A DNA stretch of 64,000 nucleotides. Source: Hyaloperonospora brassicae. Its lineage: Eukaryota > Oomycota > Peronosporomycetes > Peronosporales > Peronosporaceae. The stretch covers positions 124,001 to 188,000 of the forward strand of contig CANTFL010001466.1 of the NCBI GenBank assembly GCA_947650285.1. Direction: 5' to 3'. The position numbers and the translations under genes are program-made. Numbering within the stretch: the stretch's first letter is position 1; each line of letters opens with the position of its first letter. The notes under the pieces were generated by a model. The model was not told where the DNA came from and made no database searches. It was given only the letters and a program-made list of their open reading frames with translations. Positions 45,033 through 56,739 of this stretch are shown here, one piece after another.

Positions 45033-46334
45033 ATGGCATTGCCACCCAACGAGTCTCGGACTCTTTTCTCTTAATTCGACTTCGATGAGGTTGTGGACTA
45101 TGGTAATGATACCAGTGTCCATGGAGATGACGGGATATCGTCCAACTACGCTGTATCTGATGCTTGACCTCTAACAGCTCCGAATCCGTTCGTTGAATGT
45201 GGTGATACCACCGCGCCAGTGGCGCAGCATCATACAACAGATGCAGATGAGAACATCATCACGAACATGCTCGACGAGCAACAGGGGCTAATCCTTCAGA
45301 GTGAGGAGAAAGCTCGACGCCGAGCTCATACCCAGGTGGTTGTTCAGAACCGAAGTGGTTACGTGTTTGCAACACCTGACATGGAGCAACGTCTCCGTCA
45401 AGCGAAAGGCCGTAGCCTCGCAACATGGGCAATTGCACCAGAGGCTACGTCGCTGAAAGACATCGCATTCCGTAAGGTTCTACATGAGAGGTATCTCGAA
45501 CCATTCTTTACCACGCAAGGTCAGTGCCTTGCACAGTTTGAGAGTCTCTCTCATGGTGTTTCGGTTCGACCGATAAAGGGCGTGCCCATCTTATTGTTCG
45601 CTGGCGAACTGCCCGAGGAGGAGGACAATCAGTTCATCCGTTGGGTGTACCGCAAGCGGCACCTTAGTAGCGTGCCAGCGCTGCGGGGTAGCGTCGATGT
45701 GGCTGACGTTCGTCTATAACAAAAGCTCCGGTTCGAGTATGCCAAGGTCAACGCCAGAGGCCAGTTGCGTACACGTACGCGTTATGCTCCGGCTACAACG
45801 GTAGCCACGGGTCACGACCCTAAGGTCCGGAGCAACACGCTACCTCCCACCACTATTGGTGAGAAGCGTTCTCGTTCGCATGGCGACCCTGGTTACGATG
45901 TTTAAATACATCCACGGCGTAAGGGCAGTCCTGCCGAAGGGGTATCTCATACTCCCACGAGTTCTCCGACTCCGGGTACCCTCGCCACTTCACCAGATAC
46001 TGGTATTGGCCACGACGACGACGTCGCTGAAGGTCTTTCTCCACATGGAACTGGTGGTTCCCTTGCTCATCGAGCAGCGTCGGTGGTAGTCGGGATACCG
46101 AAGGAGGAGCATGAGAAGGTGCTCCGTGAGCTGAGTGGTCTCCGAGAGACATTGGGTAAGACCCAGAGTGCGCTCGACGCGATGCAAGCCCGGGTTTAAG
46201 CATTGGAGTTGGCCTTAGCCCGTGTGGATGGTCAGCTTGACCTGCTGGTTCGGATGCAACAGCCGACGACAAGGCCTTATTACCCGGCGCAAGCGCCTCC
46301 GACTTCACATGGGACGGGTCCCGATACGGCTTAA
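45033..46334 (+). pseudogene. Antisense gene of element 2, five in-frame stops
   Basis: One plus-strand frame from ATG 45033 (MALPPNESRTLFS) to TAA 46332, 433 codons, broken by stops at 45072, 45165, 45717, about 45900 and 46197 but by no frameshift. Content: N-terminal acidic part (DFDEVVDYGNDTSVHGDDG); a central domain (about 45219-45719: GYVFATPDMEQRLRQAKGRS, KDIAFRKVLHERYLEPFFTT); a Pro/Thr-rich linker facing the sense chromodomain; and a coiled coil (about 46105-46270: EKVLRELSGLRETLGKTQSA, ALELALARVDGQLDLLVRM) facing the sense linker. Same layout and position as the intact antisense gene of element 1, though the sequences are not obviously alike. Confidence 0.7.
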
Positions 46335-46536
46335 GTAATCCAACGTAGAACACTGGGTGCGTGCGCAGTTTGCGCGGAAGGTTGAGCGTGTACGCCAATC
46401 CCTTCTTAGCAATGACCGTGAATGGCCCAATGAAGCGCGGACGCAACTTTGTCTTGAAGACGGGAGACACTACATTTGTGGGTAGGTTTTTAGCATTGAG
46501 TAGGACAAGGTCTCCGAACTTATAACTTATAATCAA
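45853..46536 (-). pseudogene. Element 2 integrase C-terminus with chromodomain
   Basis: 227-codon open piece, frame differs from the upstream integrase piece. GPY/F module (RFIGPFTVIAKKGLAYTLNL), a Pro/Ser/His-rich linker (about residues 72-148), and a chromodomain (about 150-205: FHVEKDLQRRRRRGQYQYLV, KWRGYPESENSWEYE). The linker and chromodomain lie opposite the antisense gene of this element. Confidence 0.85.
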
Positions 46537-49500
46537 CCTCTGTCTTTAGCAACAGCTTGTTCCTTTTGTTTATATTGGCTATCAGCCAGTGCATCACGTA
46601 CGTGTCGTAACACATTCAAGCGCGTTGCGAGAAATTTTCTTACCTGTTCATGAACAGTAGCAGGGCTGATACCAGCAAGCCGATCGGCAACTCCTCCCCC
46701 ACCAAGCCCTGACCCACGCAGTGGTAGCGTTAACGGAACGCGAGGGTGTGTGAGACCGTTCACGTAGAACGGAGTAAAGCCTGTAGAGGCGTAAACAGCG
46801 TTATTTAACGCAAACTCAACAACAGGGAGCATCGAACTTCAACGTTTTGGTGTATTAGCGCAAACACTGCGCAAGATGTCACCGATAACGCGATTGACTC
46901 GCTCGGTTTGACCATCGGTCTATAGTTGATCCGCCGTGGACATGTCCAAACGTGTGCCGAGCACCTTGAAGATGGACTTCCAAAACGATCCAGTGAAGCG
47001 AGGGTCTCGGTCAGAGACAATTACCACAGACAAGCCGTGTTCTCGAAACACTTGATCGATAAGCAGCGTAGCTGTTCCTTCACCATCAATGGTATCTGGC
47101 ACAGCCGCCAAGTGATCCATCTTGCTCAAACGGTCAACAAAGACCACAATACTTGTATTGCCTTGCACATTTTTCGGCAGACCGAACATGAAATCCATGC
47201 TGATGGACTCCCAGTACCCAGAGGGTATAGGAAGACTAGCGAGCGGCGCAGCCGAATGAGCTGAGAGTTTCACCCGTTGACACGTTTCGCACGTACGCAC
47301 GTATGTGCTTACCCATTTGTAAAGTTTGGGCCGCCAATAATATTGGCTCACAGAGCTATATGTCTTCTCTCGACCGAGACGACCGCTCACCGCAGTATCA
47401 TGCGCCTCATAGAGGATGCGATACTTCAACTCCTCATCATGAGGGACAACGATACGATGGGTATCCTCCACATCCGTGCAATAGCACAACAGGCCCTGAT
47501 CGATAGAATATCGATGTAACCTTGCACACAAACGTGCCGACAATTTAGTGTCCGAGTTCTTAAACGCCTCGCTCCCTAGAGCACGTAGCAAAGCTACACA
47601 ATGTTCATATTTGGCATATGCCGAACGAATGAGGTCTGTGACCGATGATGACAGAGTCGTAACATGAGCAAGCTCATAGTCACGTCTACGTGACAACGCA
47701 TCAGCCAAAGCATTCTGCTTACCCGGCTTATACTTCACCTCGAAGTTGTATTTCGCAAAGAATGAGAGCCAACGAGCCATTCTCTCAGAGAGATGTGGCG
47801 ACTGGGTCGCAATGCGTAATGCGCATGATCTGTATAGATCACAAAAGGCTTAGAGCCAAGCAGATGAACTCTGAATTTGACTTAAGCATACTTCATTGCA
47901 AGTAGCTCTTTGTTATGAACTGGATAGTTCTTTTCAGCTGCTTTCAGCTGCCAGTACTCAAACGCAATGACGCGTTCCTGTACATCATTATCTGTTTGTA
48001 ACAGAGCACTGCCGATGGCAAAGTCAGATGCGTCACAGACGACACTGAAAGGCCGATCAGGATCGGGCAAAGCCAAGATTGGCGCAACACGAAGACTCTA
48101 TTTAACAGCCGTAAAGGCTTCATGCTCGGTGTTAGTCCAACACCATTCCACATCATTTTTAAGGAGTTTAAATAATGGCCGAGCTATATCTGCGTAATTC
48201 GCACTGTACTTGTGTAAGTAATTGGCAAGACCAAGTCACTTACGTAAGTCCTTTTGGTTCTTAGGAACCGGCCAATCGACTATGGCTTTTATCTTAGCGG
48301 GATTCGCTCTAAGGCCTCGTCTACCAATGAAGCACCCTGAAAAGGTAATCTCTTCAGCACCAAAGATGCACTTAGACACGATGGCGTACAACGTATTCGT
48401 GCGCATGTACTCGAGCACCGCTCGTAAATGGTCAATGTGATTATCCACATCAGACCGGCCGTTCATAGCACGACTATGGACAAAGATGCATCAAAGTAGG
48501 TCTGTGCATAACCTCGGTGAGGTAGAAACAGTTGCGTCACAAGACAATTGAACGTAGCTGGGGCGTTTGACAAGCCCTGTGGCATAACTAGCCACTCCCA
48601 GAGCATACCGCTCGGAGTACTAACCGCTGTTACCGGGATATCGTTCTCACGCATGAGTAATTGATAATAACCATCGACTAAATCGAGTGCACTGTACATT
48701 GTATATCCCACCATATTGGTCTGAAGAACATCTTTCCGAGGGATTGGCGCCTGAGCCGGGATCGTGGCAGCATTAACCTTATTGTAAGCATGAACAATGC
48801 GCCACTTTCCATTGGGCTTTCGAACACAAAATGTGGGCGTGGAATGAGAAGATTTGCTCTCACGAACCATGCCCGCTGCGTGCTTTGCACGAAAGAAGTC
48901 GTCTATGACGTCACACTGCTCCTTTGGTAAAGGCCACTGCCGTGTTACGCAGTATTTAGTTCCAGGAACTAGGTCAATTTCGTGACGCACACCTCTGTCA
49001 GGAGGTAAGACAGACGGCGGGTCGTGACACACCACGCCTTAAAATTCCTTTACCAAAGGATAAACGGATCAAGAGGATCCTTGAGGATCGAAGATCCACT
49101 ACGCGCACTAATGTTGCCTTTGTGTCCTCAAGAACTGACTCGTCCAATAAAGAAGATGAGTTCAACTCAACATCGGGTCGAATGACCACTAAGTCGGAAA
49201 CTCTCCTGTCTTTAAGGCTTGGCTGAATTCGCCATCAGACATTTCATCTAGTTCAAGGAGATTATCTAGAGAAGGAAGAGTCTCAAGATTAATGTTGCCA
49301 GCAACATGGCCGGTCATTCCATTGACAAGTGTATATAGTGTATTATTACTATTATCACTCCCTAACATCTCGAACGACTGGCGCTTGACGGTTGCCACCC
49401 GACGCCGAGATTGTTTCCTCAAAGAAACCTTACGCCTCCTAGAGGCCGGGACAGTAGGGTCCCTGTAGTTGCTATCTGCTATAGCACGCTCTATACGAAG

Positions 49501-50340
49501 CTCATGTCTTGATCGACATCTGGTGAAGAGCTATGTAACTCGAATACTTCACCCAGTGGATTAACACATACCACTTCACTTGCATTAAGTGGGCTTTGCC
49601 CTGAATGCTCTGGCTGTTTTCCAACAATGTCATTACCGACATTCAGTGAGATGCCATCACGGCCGCCCTCACTCTGTGTAATTTCACGTGCCACCGCACT
49701 TACATCATGGGAATTACTTCCTGAATGTCCCGCCCGTAGGCCAACCATGCTTGACGGATGCAGTGACTCATTATCACAACGAGTATCACTCAACGGAGTA
49801 CATCTCTCTTCAAACACATTAGAAAAGATCCGCTCAATATTCATGTCATAGACATTCGAGCTAGTTAGCTCCGACATACCAATGTCCAGCACATTGATAT
49901 CTTCCGCCAATGACTCGCGCCAATAGTGCTTTTGTTTCCTAGCAAAGGTGGGTTCATGACTCTCCAAAGCTTCGCTAGGATCATTGCGCGTGGCGCCTAA
50001 GGTCTTAGACCTCTAATCGATTCATGGTTCATGGCGTTCAAGCCATGCCATGCCTAGGATGAGATCGTATCTCGAATCCAAGTCAAGGACGAGACAGCGT
50101 TCTGTGCTATCACAGTCCAAAAACTTCACGCCCAAGTTCAACGGAACTTTAGGCACAGTAACGCGACTACCCGTCCCTAACTGAACAATGATAAAATCAC
50201 CGTCGTGCGCTTTGAGCGCCTCAGAATATTAATGACTCCCCTCAAGGAAACGGCGTCTAGCATAGTTGCATGACGCTCCAAAATCGATTAATATCGACCA
50301 TTTCTTCATAAAGCCTTTAAATATCGCCTCGTCGATTAAC
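46533..50340 (-). pseudogene. Element 2 pol (PR-RT-RNase H-IN), broken
   Basis: Protease patch ILIDFGASCNYARRRFLEG near 50280. A low-complexity spacer (49967-49189). RT from 49035: MPQGLSNAPATF, then YFDA where the catalytic motif would continue, with a frameshift at about 48480. RT thumb and RNase H (VVCDASDFAIGSALLQ, VIYTDHAH) with stops near 47880. Integrase 47780-46920 with CETCQRVKLS, SISMDFMFG and SDRDPRF, then a frame change near 46920 before GQTERVNRV-type sequence and the piece 46832-46533 (GLGGGGVADRLAGI). Sequence runs parallel to element 1 pol throughout. Confidence 0.9.
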
Positions 50341-50503
50341 AAGCCAGGCTTGTAACCACGCTCTGTGCTTGCTGGCACGGAGCTCTGTGGGGCTAAGCCC
50401 TGTATTGCTCTACCTCGTAGAGAAGTGACAGAACTCAGTTCTACCCCAGTAGGGCGCCCCGCGCCTACTGGGTGTCGACGTTTACCCGTGCCATACCAAG
50501 TTT

Positions 50504-51503
50504 CTAGTTGAGGCTGGGGTTTCGACCCGTAGGAGTCGGTCGTTGCTTACGCAAAGGACAAGTGGGACGCAAGTGTTTACTGCTTCCGCACATATAACAG
50601 CGTCTCACCTCCTGTAGTTGCTCGTAAACATGAAGCTCAGCTATACCTTCATCTTCAGCATTGCTGAGATCCATTGGTTCGGGCTTACAGTAAGCTGAGC
50701 TATTTGCTGAGGTTGCCCTCGCATAGCTTGGGTTGTACCCATTCCAACCAAGTCTTGCTGACTTTGAGTTATGCTCAGCATTCTGAGCGATGCTCACAGC
50801 CTCCTTAAAAGTCGAGGGATGGACTCGAAAGACCTCGGTCCTGGAAATGCCATTACGAAGACCTTCCATGAAGACTGTCACGTAGACGGACTCAGGGAGA
50901 GGGTCGGACTGCATAGCAGCCATCAGAGTTCTCGCCCCTGGACATAGTCCGTTAACTCGTTCTTACCCTGACGGGTATACAAGAAGCGTGAGCGCACGCG
51001 ATAGGCCTCGTTAGGCGGCGAGAAAACTCGTAATATGTCTAGCTTGAGCGAATCCCATGTGGGAAACGCCAGGTCGACCGACGTGCCGCACGTCAAAGCC
51101 CATTCTCTAGCCTTCAATCGAGCTTTGAGATGGCCAGCGAGACTCGCTGATGCTCGATTGAGATCAAGCCAGATCTCATGGCCATCTCAATCTTACGGAT
51201 CCAGAGGGTAAAGTTTTCCCCCTCCTTCCCAAATTAATGTTTAACGTCCACCCGAAGGAGATGAGGCTTAACCTCTTCTAGTGGCATTGACACGTAGCGT
51301 GTCGGCATAGCCGACGCTACCTGGTCTTGAAATTGCCCTAAAAGGGCCGTTTCGTACTGCATGAAGCTCTCGACTCGTGCATTGAGCACATCGGGACCTT
51401 GTGCAGCTAGAAACTCCACATACTCTGGGCCTACGGCCGCGGTGAGCTTCTCAATCGCGGCCTTTTGGGCCTCAGAGAGGGGTGTGGATTGCTCCATCCT
51501 CAC
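50504..51503 (-). pseudogene. Element 2 gag, broken
   Basis: Minus-strand pieces 51503-51234, 51117-50923 and 50923-50504 lie in different frames. Content follows Gag: AAIEKLTAAVGPEYVEF at the start, WALTCGTSVDLAFPTWDSL and YTRQGKNELTDYVQ in the capsid-like part, FMEGLRNGISRTEVFRVHP, and a zinc knuckle CYMCGSSKHLRPTC near the end. At least two frameshifts (about 51220-51120 and near 50930) and a stop at 51234. Confidence 0.88.
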
Positions 51504-51544
51504 AGAGGATCAGTCGTTACCGACTCAGGCGTCGATTGAACACG

Positions 51545-51554
51545 AGTGCTACCA
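51545..51554 (-). other. Element 2 primer-binding site (tRNA-iMet)
   Basis: In element orientation TGGTAGCACT begins two bases after the 5' LTR, the complement of the initiator tRNA-Met 3' end, ten bases matching before a mismatch. Confidence 0.82.
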
Positions 51555-51556
51555 AG

Positions 51557-52083
51557 TGTAGCGGAGCTACACATCTCCTAAAGTCAGAGGAAGACTTAAC
51601 GCTCTTACGAGCAACTTTGCTTCTACGAACCCGACTCAGAGAGTCAACATCTCAGAGAGCTAAGGTTTTGGTCATAGAACCCGACTCAGAGAGTCAACAA
51701 GCTCAGAGAGCTTACGGTCCCCGTTCATAAGGGACCAAACGATTCAAAAGAATCACAGCACAGAGTTCTCAGGAGCAGATACCTTCGCAGGTATTGCTAG
51801 CTCCTACCGATCAAAGACGTCTCGTAAGGCATGTGTCTTTCAGTGATCAAAAGGGGAACTTAAATTTTATTTCTTTATTAAACCTAAAAGAACACCTTAG
51901 AACAACGTATTTAAATTGTCCTAAATAACCTCTTAAAAGATCTCGTAATCAATTGATGACAGACATCAGTCTTCAACAATTGATACACTCACTGTGTTCT
52001 AAAACTACTTTATAGGGTACCCCCCCCCTCTTGTGTGCACCACACCTATCGTCGACTACCAGCCGATGTGTAACCCCGTTACA
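51557..52083 (-). repeat. Element 2, 5' LTR (element orientation)
   Basis: 527 bp, starts TGTAGCGGAGCTACAC on the plus strand and ends CCCCGTTACA; nearly identical to the copy at 44397. Confidence 0.96.
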
Positions 52084-52155
52084 ACAGCCGTACAATGTAA
52101 AAACGAATATGGTTAAGGACGCAAGGTTTTATGTGTGCCACATGAACGTGAGTTT

Positions 52156-52274
52156 ACTAGGACGTAATGCATTTTTTATTTTTGTAACAATCTGGGGCAT
52201 TTTTCGTATATATTAATTATCTGGGGCATTTTATTTCTTTTCGTGATTAAATGGGGCATTTTTTATTTTCCCGC
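52156..52274. repeat. AT-rich inverted repeat, right copy
   Basis: Contains CTAGGACGTAATGCATTTTT and three versions of TCTGGGGCATTTT with TTTTCGTGATTAAATGGGGC; reverse complement of the block at 43722-43786. Probably the right terminal region of the older element that received element 2. Confidence 0.55.
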
Positions 52275-52501
52275 TATTTAAACAAAAATTCTCTACTCCC
52301 GTCTGGACATGCAGTCTATAATATCACAACCTAATATTTTTAATCCCTATTTTTATAGTGCAAATTTATATCACCTACACCATCAATTTCAACAGCCCAA
52401 ATATGGTAATTTTATTATTAAGTTTGTAAATTTAATCACAAGTAATGGATGCATTTTTACACTTCATTCAACCATGCATATACATACACATTTATGTTTT
52501 G

Positions 52502-52963
52502 TATAACGGGGTAAGCCTGTTACATTTCATTGGCACGAGTTATATAAACGTAAATATCCGCTTGATTAATTGTAATGATCAATTTTACTCTTGCGAGTAT
52601 AAATTGAAGGAATATGACCTACGAAGGTGATATCCAGCGCCGTCCGATATATTGGTGGATATAGGCCATGCTATTGACCAAATACACCACCAATCGCTGC
52701 TAGTTGTGCGCAATAGGCGATGAGCGAGATTACGCATTGGAAATAGGTAATATAATATAGTTTAAGTATGAAAGAATTGTTTTTTATAATAAGACCGAAA
52801 TATATCAACATAGATTTACTTTTCCTGACTCTGAGCAGGTTCTCGCTCAGGCACTTCTCTCATTTGCACGTACGGTCTACGTGAGGAGTAAGGAGCTAAT
52901 ATCCTTGTATTGTATCGGCACAATGGCCTACCACTTGTATAGTAAAAAGTGTATTCTGTTACA
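52502..52963 (+). repeat. Diverged solo LTR related to element 1
   Basis: Begins TATAACGGGGTAAGCCTGTTACA and ends TTCTGTTACA. Shares the core CACCACCAATCGCTGCTAG followed by ttgtgcgcaata with the LTRs of element 1 and at 32961. Flanks TTTTG and TTTCA do not form a clear duplication. First base mutated (TA for TG). Confidence 0.7.
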
Positions 52964-53640
52964 TTTCATCATGCTCATAGTCTGTTATCTAAAAAACTAA
53001 CTTTATAGTCACTACTTGAATTGCAAGAAAAAGAAGATGTGTTGATGCTTCAACGTAGTACAGTAGTACTCATCCCGTTCGATGAAATCGAATACGTTGC
53101 TTCTTGATTTTTCATGTAGCTTGCATGACGTGCCAATGTATTACTATGTAGATGTTTATGAAGTTGGTAACGTGATGAACGAATACGATACGACAGCACC
53201 GTATTTGATGGCGCGTACACAATGATGTGTTGAATGGTACAGACAAGAAACAAGGCGGATTGAGGTGCAGCATCGAACAAGCAACAAGAGCATATATGCT
53301 TTATGGACAGCTAGCAAGTATGTGATGGTGCTATTGCAAGTGCTCATGTAAATGTCTGCTATGATCACCAAGACCACCATCATGCCAAAAATGTAATGGG
53401 CCATCGCATGGGTGCTGATATGTGTGGTACACGTCACCCCTCAGTGTCCCATGTGTGATTGTTACCGGTATGATACCGGTGTTACCTCCAATGCTGCACG
53501 GTTGCACACTGTCAGTATAACTACCATGCACTAATTACGATATACATGTGATGTACCAGTGTCGCTTCAGCCGTCAAAGGTACGTTTCTGGTTTTACTCT
53601 ACTGAGGACAAATTCTTACAAATAACTCAATGCGAAGGAT
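52964..53640. other. Intergenic, old repeat patch
   Basis: No gene recognised. 53207-53370 resembles 42998-43165. A short palindrome ACCGGTatgatACCGGT lies near 53465-53481. Confidence 0.35.
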
Positions 53641-53679
53641 TTAAAGCCGTGTTGATATTCCGAAAATGTTGTCGCGTTT

Positions 53680-53913
53680 CATTTGAATGAGACACACGCG
53701 CTGTTAAGGCGTCGTTGATCGCACGAGTTCGAAGTCTTGTAAATGCATATATCATTAAGCAGTAAGCGCTGTTGTTCACCTGAATAGTAAAAGTCTATAG
53801 ACCAGAACTAGAATCCTGAATAGCTGAGAAGACTCGTTGAGTCGTGTTCATGCTAAAAAAGATTGTTGATGTAAAGCCTTCCTCTGGCAAGTAGCTGTTC
53901 TAGCTCCGCTACA
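53680..53913 (+). repeat. Degenerate LTR end of the element 2 family
   Basis: Ends GTTCTAGCTCCGCTACA like the element 2 LTR terminus. Upstream parallels: GACACACGCGCTGTTAAGGC followed by gtcgttgatcgc against the solo LTR GACACGTGCCTCTTTGAGGC, gactcgttgagtcg against gactctttgagtcgg, and taaagccttcctctgg against taagtcttcctctga. The 5' part could not be followed. Confidence 0.5.
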
Positions 53914-54741
53914 GATACCCATGTAAAATGACATCATACAATGATGTCATATGCTATGTAGTGAACACGTCCGGAGAGGAGGCTACTCATCCTTGCGTAT
54001 TCTTAAGAGAGCACGACGAGAACGGTTGGCGAGTCAAGGATCATCGTCTGGATTCACATGAGAGACTTCGGCCAATCATTTCTCAAGCAATTTCCTGTCA
54101 GTCTATACGATCAAGGTCGTGAGTTGAAATTCAAAGTAAGCAAGAATGGATATCAGAATTGTAGGCTTTTTATCAGCAAACATGAAGTTTGACTCGTAAA
54201 TCCACTAGGAGCTCTTGAGGTGCATCGTAAGTAGCGCAAAAAACCACAGCAGCTTTCATTTTGCTGCAATCTTGACATATCACACGAGCTACCTTGTCTC
54301 CTCTCTACCTCTCTTCTGAGACCTCAGCGATAGCCCAGCACGGCTCACGCAATCGGGTATCTTACTTAAACAACTGCTGAAGTTAGTGCTTCCTCTCGGC
54401 ACAAGATCAGTGTCGTTTAATTGTTCGCTTACGCGACAAGCAGGAACGGCATGAGTCCCAGTACAGGATAGAGACCTCATTAGCTCTAGTAACAAAAATT
54501 AAGTGACGCTAGTTATCGAGTAAATCTTCTAGCTTGTAAGAATACTGCTCTGTAACGCCGATCACCACTCGCCACAACACGAAAAGGACGCTAGTGCTCT
54601 CTGTTACACTCGATACCAGCTTGAGCGCTATCACTTTTGCCCGTGTAAGACCTATCAGCATAGAATCTGCCAGATGGTGCTACTCGTTGTCAATTTCCAT
54701 TCTTCTTGATTCAAACTCTCAATATTTTAGCTCAGAAATGG
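53914..54741. other. Intergenic, nothing recognised
   Basis: Left flank of element 3. No gene or repeat recognised. Confidence 0.45.
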
Positions 54742-54989
54742 TATCAGGACCACTCATTTCGGACTAATTCATGACCAGTCATTTGATCTGGATCGAAGAC
54801 CAAATGCATAAATTTACAGTCTGTGTTTTACCAATATTATTGTATATCGTTTGCGCAATCAAGAGGGATAATATACATTTTATTTTTAAAATAGGATAGG
54901 CGGTACCATAAGAGGTGAGTTAATCAAAACAAAGATAATGGTTAGAAAAGCTGACATACATTTAGTTTCGAATTTTCTTCATTCTAACA
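54742..54989 (+). repeat. Element 3, 5' LTR
   Basis: 248 bp, starts TATCAGGACCACTCATTTCGG (TG mutated to TA), ends TTCTAACA; homologous to 63002-63258. Confidence 0.9.
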
Positions 54990-54994
54990 AGTAA

Positions 54995-55009
54995 TAGCAC
55001 TTGTTGGTC
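54995..55009 (+). other. Element 3 primer-binding site (tRNA-iMet)
   Basis: TAGCACTTGTTGGTC is an exact 15-base complement of the initiator tRNA-Met 3' part encoded at 574-645; only the three bases facing CCA have decayed. Confidence 0.88.
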
Positions 55010-55518
55010 ACCCCCATCGACTCTTAGCCACACTCCCCCGCCGCTCGATTCTGCTGCCCGCCATCTTCGTCGAGTCCATTTCGCTTCTTCGTATGGGCTT
55101 TCCACTTCTCCTCGCGCTACTGGTCGATTGCGTGTGGCCGAATTATCTGCGTTGGAGACACTGCTCGTAGTTTAGAATTTACGCTTGAAGTTCACGACGC
55201 TCCATCCCTTTGAAGGCGCTCCCTAGCAGTTTTGGGTGTGCAGCTTAAACATCCGCTGTAAATCTAAGCGTCTGCTTTAGAGCTAGAGTCACTTAGTTTG
55301 TGCGAACTTGGGTACGGCATAAATCTGCGAATAAGCCATTTCATCTGGGCTAATATTAAATAAGAGAAGATGTACGCTTTTTTTGGCTGAGTAAGTCATC
55401 CAGTTCTAAAACAAAGTGAAAGGCTGAATCCCAAGTACCCTTCGACTGCAGTAAAGCCTCCGTCTTCGAAAGCACCCAAAACTCCTAGCAATCGGCTAAC
55501 GATCATAAGGCGTCCGTA

Positions 55519-56590
55519 ATGGAGACTTGGCGCATCATTAAGACCCTGTCCAAGCAGCCCACCAAGGAAAAAGCGATTCTTTCATACGGAGGTAAAACTC
55601 GACCGGAACTGCTACATCAAGTCAATGTACTCCTTCAAGAAGTCAAGCGCATTATTCTTCAAGATATTTGCTACAACATACGGAACTTAGATCAAGTAAA
55701 GAAGAAAGTTATACTTATCTTTTATCATGGTACAACCTACCAATGTCGAGCTAATACAACCATTGATGCAGATGCTACAAAGACAGCAGGAGCCCATTGA
55801 CATTTTGGCTATATCTCATAGTGCAGGGGGCCTTAAGGTAGACGGGTTAACCTGCCGACTTACAGCGGACAAAGTGAAGAATATGTTTGACTTATCTACG
55901 CGCAAGTATAAATGATAGCTTAACTGCGCGTGGAACGAGGTGGACAAGTGAAAGCATGGCCACCTCAGATACTGGCTATACCGGAAAGCCTATTGCAAGG
56001 ACCCGCAGCACAGTGGCTCGTACTTCTTCACGAGGATATACACTCAGTGACTGAATTTTTCCTAGCTGTGGAAAAGGAATTCGTGCCTGCGGATCTTTTT
56101 CAACGCCTGCTAGATGATCTGCATCGCCTCAAACAAACCTATTGTAAGGGATTGATGGACTATATCGCAAAATTTCGATATATTGTTTCGCAAGTTGAAG
56201 ACATGACTGAAATAGATTAAAATATCAAATTGAAATGGGAACTAAGACAAAGAACTCAGATAGAAGTCCAGTACTGACGTGATGCAAACTTATTTGAAGC
56301 TATTACTGTTGCACTTGGTTTTAAACGCGCACATTTGGGTGGTTTCAACAACCACGCCGTCACAAATCCTCGTCCTAGTGCACCTTATGTGGCTAGAGAA
56401 TCGCCAGATGCGCCAGAGCCGATAGAAATTGACCATGCTAGGCCATTTAAAAGGTCATCTCAAGCTTAAGATCAACATCGCCATCCAAATGGAACTAAGT
56501 GCGCGTTCTGCAAGAAACTTGGGTGTCATATTGAACAATGTTACAAGCGCAAGAATAAGTCAGCGTATATAATACCAGATTTCAGCATAA
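55519..56590 (+). pseudogene. Element 3 gag relic
   Basis: Plus-strand pieces in several frames. 55930-56220 reads as a capsid-like Gag fragment (LQGPAAQWLVLLHEDIHS, LHRLKQTYCKGLMDYIAKF). A zinc knuckle CAFCKKLGCHIEQCYKRKNK lies at about 56500-56560. Multiple stops between them. Confidence 0.8.
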
Positions 56591-56739
56591 TCGTGCGAAT
56601 ATCAACTTCTTTGAAGATGAGTCGGACAATGGAGAATTCGTTGAAAGCGAATCTGTGGAAGAAGAAAAGTTAGCAACAACGTCCCACGAAGTGGTCACTA
56701 CAATGAGTGCAGCCAACGCTAGGCCCTATACCGGTAAAT

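Larger units (their letters stand above)
44397..52083 (-). mobile_element. Ty3/gypsy chromodomain LTR retrotransposon (element 2)
   Basis: Runs on the minus strand. LTRs 44397-44921 and 51557-52083, two substitutions plus a C-run length change apart. Exact 5-bp target duplication ACAGC (44392-44396 and 52084-52088). Order from the right: LTR, primer site, gag, protease, RT, RNase H, integrase, chromodomain, polypurine run, LTR, all broken by frameshifts and stops. As in element 1 an antisense gene lies between the chromodomain and the 3' LTR. Young by LTR identity yet coding-dead, so it was probably mobilised in trans or inserted already defective. Confidence 0.96.

Noticed and set aside
42998..53370. 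Large tandem duplication linking 43.0 kb and 53.2 kb
   Set aside because: Only a patch of about 170 bp with weak similarity; flanks do not align, so two old copies of a repeat are more likely.
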